NCBI GenBank assembly: GCA_020650975.1
Contig: JAIPMN010001155.1
Span: 3,170-39,441, forward strand
Direction: 5' to 3'
From: Apostichopus californicus
Taxonomy: Eukaryota; Echinodermata; Holothuroidea; Aspidochirotida; Stichopodidae
Length of the DNA: 36,272 nucleotides
The notes beneath the pieces were generated by a model. It was not told the origin of the DNA and searched no databases. It worked only from the letters and a program-made list of their open reading frames with translations. Within the stretch, counting starts at the first letter, position 1. Each line of letters starts with the position of its first letter. Both the position numbers and the translations under genes were made by a program. This document shows, piece after piece, positions 30,508 through 36,272 of this stretch.

Positions 30508-30950
30508 AAGAGTCCACGGTCAGTGAGAGATGATTTGGTAATAAAGTCCAAAACAGCTCCCCACACAAAGATTGCAGCCATTTCCATTGTGATTCTACAA
30601 TTCTCTATGTACCATGGACTTCTTCTATTGAAGGATTGGTGTAACACTTGAAGCTGTTTTTGAGTTTTGCATGGAATGGTGAATGTAGGGAGAGGATGAT
30701 TGGTGGGTGACAGTCTGAAAGACCATTGTATTTATGTTGTACTCAAAAAGTAACATACTTGTGTAAATTCAGAGAAAATGAAATAACCTTGGTGAAATGA
30801 CTATAAATATTGTCCATATTTAAATGTTGTGCATTTCTACAGTCTTTGAGATGGTCCTAGGTAAGGGGGGGGGGGGGGAGGGAGAATTTGATAAATTACA
30901 TATACCAAATATTGTTTAGAATGTGCAATAAACTGTGGAGATGACGAAAA
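30508..30950 (+). other. MYO9: Myo9 3' untranslated region and poly(A) signals
   Basis: The 3'UTR follows the TGA at 30505-30507. An AATAAA at 30927-30932 is the best poly(A) signal. A first AATAAA lies at 30540-30545, only 33 bases after the stop, and could give a very short 3'UTR. A poly-G run at about 30865-30880 lies just upstream of the main signal. The 3' end itself cannot be placed from sequence alone. Confidence 0.6.
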
Positions 30951-33900
30951 ATTAAGGTTTATTATATCTAGTTATTCGTACCTACAGGTCTCAGTTTTGG
31001 ACATAAATGTATGCATTTATGGTCTGTTTCCTATCTCTGAAAATTCTAAAACACTTTTTGGAATCTCTCTTGATACATCTTCATCATTTCTTCCTAAACT
31101 TTGAGATACAGAACCAGTATAATTGATTCTTTAAGGTATATTATTTTTGGAAATGTCGAGAGCTTCTTTGTTTTCGATAATTCTCTCGGATCATTATCCG
31201 AGGTGTAATTGAAAATACGTAGTATGGGGGTAAGAGTAATGGTTTATTAAATGTGGTCATTTTTAGTTCCATTTCAAATTTCTTTTGTATAGATTGTGAA
31301 AGATTTATGTGATAGACCAGTACTTAAAAATTCAACTCACTAATCAGACGAGGACTAGAAGAACTGAAGGTTCACAACAAGCAAAGACATGGGAACGACT
31401 ATTAAAAGTAGCTATTTGGGTTCGGTCTGTACGTCACTCAAAGGAGGGAGACATTTGCAATTGTTCAAACTGTGCCACTTTCGAACATATGCTCTCAAAC
31501 GTTGTATCGTTCAAATATACAGTTAGGAACCATCAACGTTGACTCGACTTTGAGCTAACTGCAATACTGTATACATACAACATTGTGGACGGTATTTCAG
31601 TTATGAAATAACATTCACAAAATGTGTCAAAAGTCAACCGAGCGCTTGAAAATTCCACGACTATGAACTGTACAGAATCACCGGATAGACTAGATTATAG
31701 CAACTCAACACTTGAGACTTCAGTAAATCAATGTAAGTGTCATTGAAACAATTACTGTGGAAAATTACTTTGTTTTGTATTTTAATTATCGTTTTGGCAA
31801 AGAGCTACTTTGAATTTTAGGCTTGAGAATGAAGTTCCTCTTCAACAAACTTTATGTAGGTAGATTTTTTTGGGAGAGGGGGTGAAGGGGGTTTGAAGAG
31901 TACTGTATGAGTTATGATGAGTATAAAGTACTAAGGAGAGGTGTGTACAGAAGAAGATTTGTTATTTTCCTCTTCTCGTTTTGTTAAATACAGAAACTAT
32001 GAGGTTATTTGAGGTACGTTTTGTTTGTAGGATCAAACAAACAAGGCAGGTGTGTACATACTTTAAATATTAAATTTAATGCTGGCAATATAAAAGTGTA
32101 CAAAACTAACATGCATTTTTGGATTAAAACTTAACTAAAACACTGGATGTGTCTATCAACCATAAACAAGAAAGGTAAAAAAAAATATTAAAAAACGTCA
32201 GTAGCTTGCCAATGTAATATTTAGTGAACGGCATTTAATATTATAACAATGCGGTTGTATTGTATTGTTTTCTTGGCCAAACGATGAAATGAATGGTACT
32301 TTTACATTTTTGCTTTCACAAGGCTAATAATTGTCTCTTATTATTATTATATAGGCAGATTGAAGTAATTTATACTTACACAGTTGGATTCAACTGTGTT
32401 GAAGACTAAACCTGTTGTAAGACAATTAAGTTCCCCAGGTATCTAATGTTAACAGTGTCCTATTTTGGACACCCAGGAGGCTGCATCATGGCTGCAGCCA
32501 GGCTGTGTAGCAGGCATGAGCTTTTTCTACCTCTGGGACAAAAACTATTATCCTAACACACTGTAGCATACCCAAACTGGAGCCTGTGATTTTTTTACCA
32601 CAGGCTCATCCCTGGTGTAGGACAACCTTTAGTGCTCCACTCTCACACAATAGACAATGCAGGTCTCTCTATTGTTTAATATTATTTGTTTAGCCTTGCT
32701 GCAGCTTTCCTCTTTGACACTGTGAAAATGAAATCAGTATTCGATTGATGCTTATGTAAGTGAAAAGAAATATAGGGTTTGAACAGGGCGTGAACGAGAT
32801 TGTGAAAATGATATTTTTGTTGTTAGTGTAAGCCACATTGTGTGAACACCATGACTGACTAAAATGTGACCAAAATGTGTTGCTTTATTACTGCATAGAG
32901 TCATGGCGTCCTTACATAGGACCAAAGACCGCAATTTTGGTGACCATTTTGATCAGAAAGCTATTGCCATAAATACTGGATGATTGTTTCACTGTTGAAA
33001 GTGAAAACCCTTGTCATGGATGGGTGGGTCTAAAGCTATTTGTCCCCTACTTTTTTGCTGGAAACAGCTTGAATATTTTCATTTTCTGCATCTGAAGAGA
33101 TGTATTTTAAAACCAAATTTCTTGTTCAACTTCATCAGTCTGCAAATTGTTCCTCGACTTAGTTATTTAATATTTTTGATATTTGAAATGTGACTCGGTT
33201 GCTTTAATAAGTGCAAGGAAAGCCTGGAAAGGTAATTTGTAATTAGCCAATTGTTACTTACAAGATAAATGGCCAGTACATAACATGTCAAAACAGATTT
33301 TACTCAACAAAATCAATGTTGATGGGTTTGTCAGTCTTGGCTTTGTCAGGGAGAGAGAGATAGAGATCTATTAAAACATTATGTCACTTTATCACAAATG
33401 TTGGTCGTTTTTTTTTTTGAGCTTTCTGTTATGTCATCATGTGTAATGGAGAAAACAAAGGTTTGGATACATTGTACCAACTGTCCCTACTTTCTTTCTG
33501 TTAGTTTGTTTTTGAACCAAACTGAAAGCAATGCCTGATAGCCTCAAAATACATTGAAAGATAATCCCAAGAGTTCAAAACTCATCTCGGAAGAATGTTC
33601 AAAGTGTGTTCAAGTTGTAAATACAAAGCCCATTTTAGCTAATCTAACAATTTTTAAGGTTGCTACATGTCGAGAAATAATGCAGTTTGAAATGTATAGT
33701 TCATCACGCATCATTCGACCATAAACTGGAATTTTGTTCTAGGTTTTATTACTTCAGGAAACATCACCACCAGTCAAATGGCTAGAAATGGCTGTTAGTA
33801 GGAAAAGGTGGCTGGCTTTCCGATGCACATCTAATCCCTAAGTCACGGATACAGGAAAAGGGCCTTAGACTGCACTCTTTAGATGGTAAATAGCAAATTT

Positions 33901-34109
33901 ATGTAGACTCACTGAAGCTTCACTTAGTTAAATCAGCCCTATTTAACATTGTAATGGTACATTAAAATACACATGGGAAATCTGATGTTTCCTTTTGCTA
34001 TTCATTCACCCAACTCCCCCTCCACTACCCACCCACCTTCTGACACATAAAGATGATATTATTACTTCTATCTCATCTGACCAGATTCTCAATCCTATTT
34101 CATCTTATC
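30951..34109. other. Intergenic region between convergent genes
   Basis: About 3.2 kb without a supported gene. Open frames (for example 31309-31542 and 33011-33193) are short and have no family similarity or splice support. It contains the second MITE copy (32511-32614), a G-rich run near 31876-31890 and short (GA)n at 33350-33366. Confidence 0.6.
32511..32614. mobile_element. Small inverted-repeat DNA transposon (MITE), copy 2
   Basis: A 104-bp element with an exact 6-bp direct repeat, GTGTAG, at 32505-32510 and 32615-32620. Ends CAGGCATGAGC and GGCTCATCCCTG; interior shared with copy 1 (GGGACAAAAACTATTATCCT). It lacks the extra internal segment of copy 1. Confidence 0.82.
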
Positions 34110-34603
34110 TTCACTTGTGCTAAAATCTAATGTTTATTTCTTACCAGAGTTCTACTTCTTCAAAGTGTCCTAGTTGTCTATTAATTCACCTGCAAAAGTT
34201 TTTTTTTTTTTTTTTAATTCAGGTGTTGTAAGCAGGAGTAGGGGTGAAATGTCCCCAACCCCTTCCTCTTTGGTTAGGCTTGTTATTTGCAGCTTAAAAT
34301 CCAATCTCTTTCTTCAGCATTTCTATCACTTTTCATCATCTTCCATTCCAGGACAATTGCTTTCTTTTCCAGTTGACCCTCCTCCATCTCAGTCTCCATC
34401 TCAGCCTCATCTTGATCATTTCAGCGTCTTTTCCTCTTGTTTGATTATCGTCATCGCTCACAGAAGCTGCGTTGATGAGGATCGGTTCTCCCATTGGTCT
34501 CATTTTCCCATTGGTCATCCTAAGCTTCCTCTTCTACCTCTTCTGTTTCTGTCTCTCATTCTTCTTTCTTGAGAAGAGCACTCCATCTCCTCGTCTTCCT
34601 TCT
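34110..34603 (-). other. Probable 3' untranslated region of the minus-strand gene
   Basis: After the TGA at 34606-34604 the minus strand is purine-rich without a continued frame. A minus-strand AATAAA at 34138-34133 (TTTATT on the plus strand) is a plausible poly(A) signal. The two genes of the window would then end tail-to-tail about 3.2 kb apart. Confidence 0.45.
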
Positions 34604-34769
34604 TCAGCCAACATCCCAGTCCTCTTCCTCAGGTAATCTCTCCTGTTCGTAGTTATCTTCATCAGATGATAAGCTGCTCTCTTCAATTTCGGAGTCGTCT
34701 CCTTCACGATACAGCAAACAGCTCTCGTCACCTGACATGTTGAGTTTTTCACTGGCCAGTACACTTCTT
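34604..34769 (-). CDS. Last coding exon of an unidentified minus-strand gene
   Basis: Read on the minus strand, an acceptor (GTTTTCCAG) is followed by a frame that joins in phase 2 to the exon at 35321-35544. It reads RSVLASEKLNMSGDESCLLY, then an acidic serine-rich segment (REGDDSEIEESSLSSDEDNY) ending LPEEEDWDVG and TGA. The end is strongly acidic with CK2-like SxxE/D sites. I do not recognise the family. The frame match across the intron and the conventional splice sites are the evidence that it is a gene. Confidence 0.7.
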
Positions 34770-35320
34770 CTGGAAAACATCAAAATGGGGGCAAAGAAAA
34801 CGTTAAAACATGCAGTCTCCTTTGTTTTCTATGTACCGTTTGGCTTTCCATAGAATTAATGGTATTTCCACATTACACTAAAACCAACATAACAATCCTC
34901 TCCTGCTGGTATGATATACCAAGTTTCATACATTATTATTGTAGTTGCACAGTATTTGAAAAATATATTTTTCTTTAAAATTACATAGATACAAAATATA
35001 GGAAGCATACTGCTGCAACTTAGAAATATAAAATGCATTGCAATAAGTAAACAGTTACAAAACACACCAGTAGTCTGTGCAGCATACTGACATGGTACAG
35101 GACTTATGGAATGTCATGTTTCTACAATCTTTTCAAAACTTCCAGCTAATCCTTTCTAATATGGCAGCATTAGATTTCTTTTCGTTACATGTTGGTTGCA
35201 CCAAGGTAATTTAGACAAAACTACTTTTACCGATAAAATTCAAGAGCAAAGCAATTAAGAAATATTCCACATTTTCTAATTAAAATGTAGGTCCAACCGC
35301 CTAAGTAAACAACTATTTAC
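34770..35320 (-). other. Intron of the minus-strand gene
   Basis: A 551-base AT-rich intron between the two minus-strand exons, with a GTAAAT donor and a TTTTCCAG acceptor. Nothing else seen in it. Confidence 0.6.
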
Positions 35321-35544
35321 CTCAACAAATCCTTGTCGCTTGAACAGAGTTTTTGGAGGGCGCTATACCGTAACAGCATTTCCAAAGGTACGTGATAGAC
35401 CCTGCCCTCAGAATCGTCATGTGACTCCACGTCATCAGCTTGGGAGGCTAAGATGTTTCGGATGCAGGATTCTACCACCCACTCGATCCTTCTCTCCAAT
35501 GGTGCATCTTGCTTCTCCTTGAATGGATGAGTTATTTCAGAAAT
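35321..35544 (-). CDS. Penultimate coding exon of an unidentified minus-strand gene
   Basis: On the minus strand a good acceptor (TTTTTTTTTCTCCTCCCAG) opens a frame reading ISEITHPFKEKQDAPLERRI, then EWVVESCIRNILASQADDVE and YHVPLEMLLRYSALQKLC, up to a donor TTGAG|GTAAAT. The exon is 224 nt and ends in phase 2, matching the exon at 34604-34769. GC content is higher than in its surroundings, as for the Myo9 exons. The segment looks globular and helical with no motif I can name. Its upstream exons lie to the right of this exon, probably beyond the window. Confidence 0.72.
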
Positions 35545-36272
35545 CTGGGAGGAGAAAAAAAAATTGCATGTTTAAAATAAAGTTGCTACAGATAAGAGAA
35601 TTGGTATGGAAATTAATATTTTGGCAAAACTGTTAAATGCCTAATGGTTCAATCAATTTATGTTCAAGAGTTGGCATAGCAAAGTGTGGAGGGGGAGGGG
35701 GAGGGAAGAAATGATTGCGAGACTTGCAATCCTGTACAAATTCAGATCTACCAAAAGATTCCACGATTGAAAATCTTGCCTGGGGAGCTTGAGGGAAAAA
35801 CTACTTTGTTTGTCGGATTATATTTACAGAGCGGTTAACTGGTTGAATTAAGGACACACCCAGAAATATTGCCAATAATTAGCAAATTGCTCTAAAGGGC
35901 CAATCAGAAGTGAAGATGATGATTTTGCAAGTTAGCTCCGCCTACATTTTTTGAGATATTAAAGTGAGAGATCAGCACCTGGCATCTGAGATCTCATTGT
36001 CCTAGAAGGGCAGTGTTCTCCACTACCGGTTTTGTCCGGGCGCGCCGCCCGGACAAAATTTGAAAAGGCTGGCTAGCGCCCGGACATAAAGCTACCGCCC
36101 GGACGAAAAACTCGGCCGCCCGGACAAAAAAAAATACACTGGCACCTCGTCAAACATTTTCTTAAAGTCACTCATATTCTTTAAGAGTGACGAATTTGAT
36201 CGAAAATACATGTTTTGTTTCTGCCGCGGCCGCGATCGATTTGCCCATCACCCCCGTATGCCTGTAAATTCT
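35545..36272. other. Upstream intron or flank of the minus-strand gene
   Basis: No further exon recognised. It holds a GGGGGAGGGGG-type tract at 35688-35705 and a repeat-like GC-rich block from 36011 to the window end. Confidence 0.5.
36030..36058. repeat. Perfect 29-bp hairpin within a CGCCCGGAC repeat cluster
   Basis: TTTTGTCCGGGCG (36030-36042) and CGCCCGGACAAAA (36046-36058) are perfect inverted arms around CGC. Three more CGCCCGGAC copies follow within about 70 bases (to about 36127). Upstream, CAGTGTTCTCCACTACCGG at 36011 resembles the start of a hAT-type transposon end. The rest of the element runs off the window. Confidence 0.7.

Noticed and set aside
34174-34572. 132-codon plus-strand open frame
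   Set aside because: It is the complement of purine-rich 3'UTR-like sequence of the minus-strand gene and translates to S/P/L/F-rich low complexity.
1-36272. tRNA, rRNA, CRISPR or bacterial-type operon features
   Set aside because: None seen; the window is spliced eukaryotic DNA and the repeats are not spaced like a CRISPR array.

Overview
The window is metazoan genomic DNA, AT-rich (GC visibly lower in introns than in exons). It carries spliced genes with GT-AG introns of a few hundred bases to 9 kb, abundant microsatellites and homopurine tracts, and several small interspersed repeats. The gene content and the style of the repeats suggest a marine invertebrate, perhaps a deuterostome such as an echinoderm. 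That is an impression; nothing in the sequence proves the species.

The dominant feature is the 3' two-thirds of one plus-strand gene, an unconventional class IX myosin (Myo9 family; vertebrate MYO9A and MYO9B). I placed 19 coding exons by hand between 1281 and 30507. Their splice phases join without a break into 1,241 residues ending at a TGA. In order they encode the end of the loop-2 insertion of the motor, the C-terminal part of the motor head with its SH helices and converter, four IQ motifs, a long charged linker, a C1 zinc finger, a RhoGAP domain with its arginine finger, and a short C-terminal tail. The N-terminal RA domain and most of the motor must lie upstream of base 1. The protein is expected to be an actin-based motor that carries a Rho-inactivating domain.

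Layout: 1-1280 intron; 1281-5684 motor end and first IQ motif; 6120-9801 remaining IQ motifs and linker, including a 30-nt microexon; 13132-15653 acidic and basic linker and the start of the conserved tail; 16077-19689 C1 and RhoGAP; 19690-28750 a 9-kb intron full of simple and tandem repeats; 28751-30507 the last two coding exons; then a 3'UTR with an AATAAA at 30927. About 3 kb of intergenic DNA follows. The last two exons of an unidentified minus-strand gene (34604-34769 and 35321-35544) converge tail-to-tail on Myo9.

The points most worth a second look are: (1) a possible alternative start at 28697 with a strong Kozak context and an MGNCFS acylation signal, read in frame through the 3' splice site of the penultimate exon, giving a predicted 173-residue Myo9 tail-only protein; (2) a recent tandem duplication that copied a 3' splice site and the first 48 bases of a coding exon (about 15138-15520), leaving a decoy exon with an immediate stop; (3) two short insertions with 12-13 bp target-site duplications and a hammerhead-ribozyme-like core, resembling animal retrozymes or Penelope-derived repeats; (4) two copies of a small inverted-repeat transposon with exact 6-bp target duplications.
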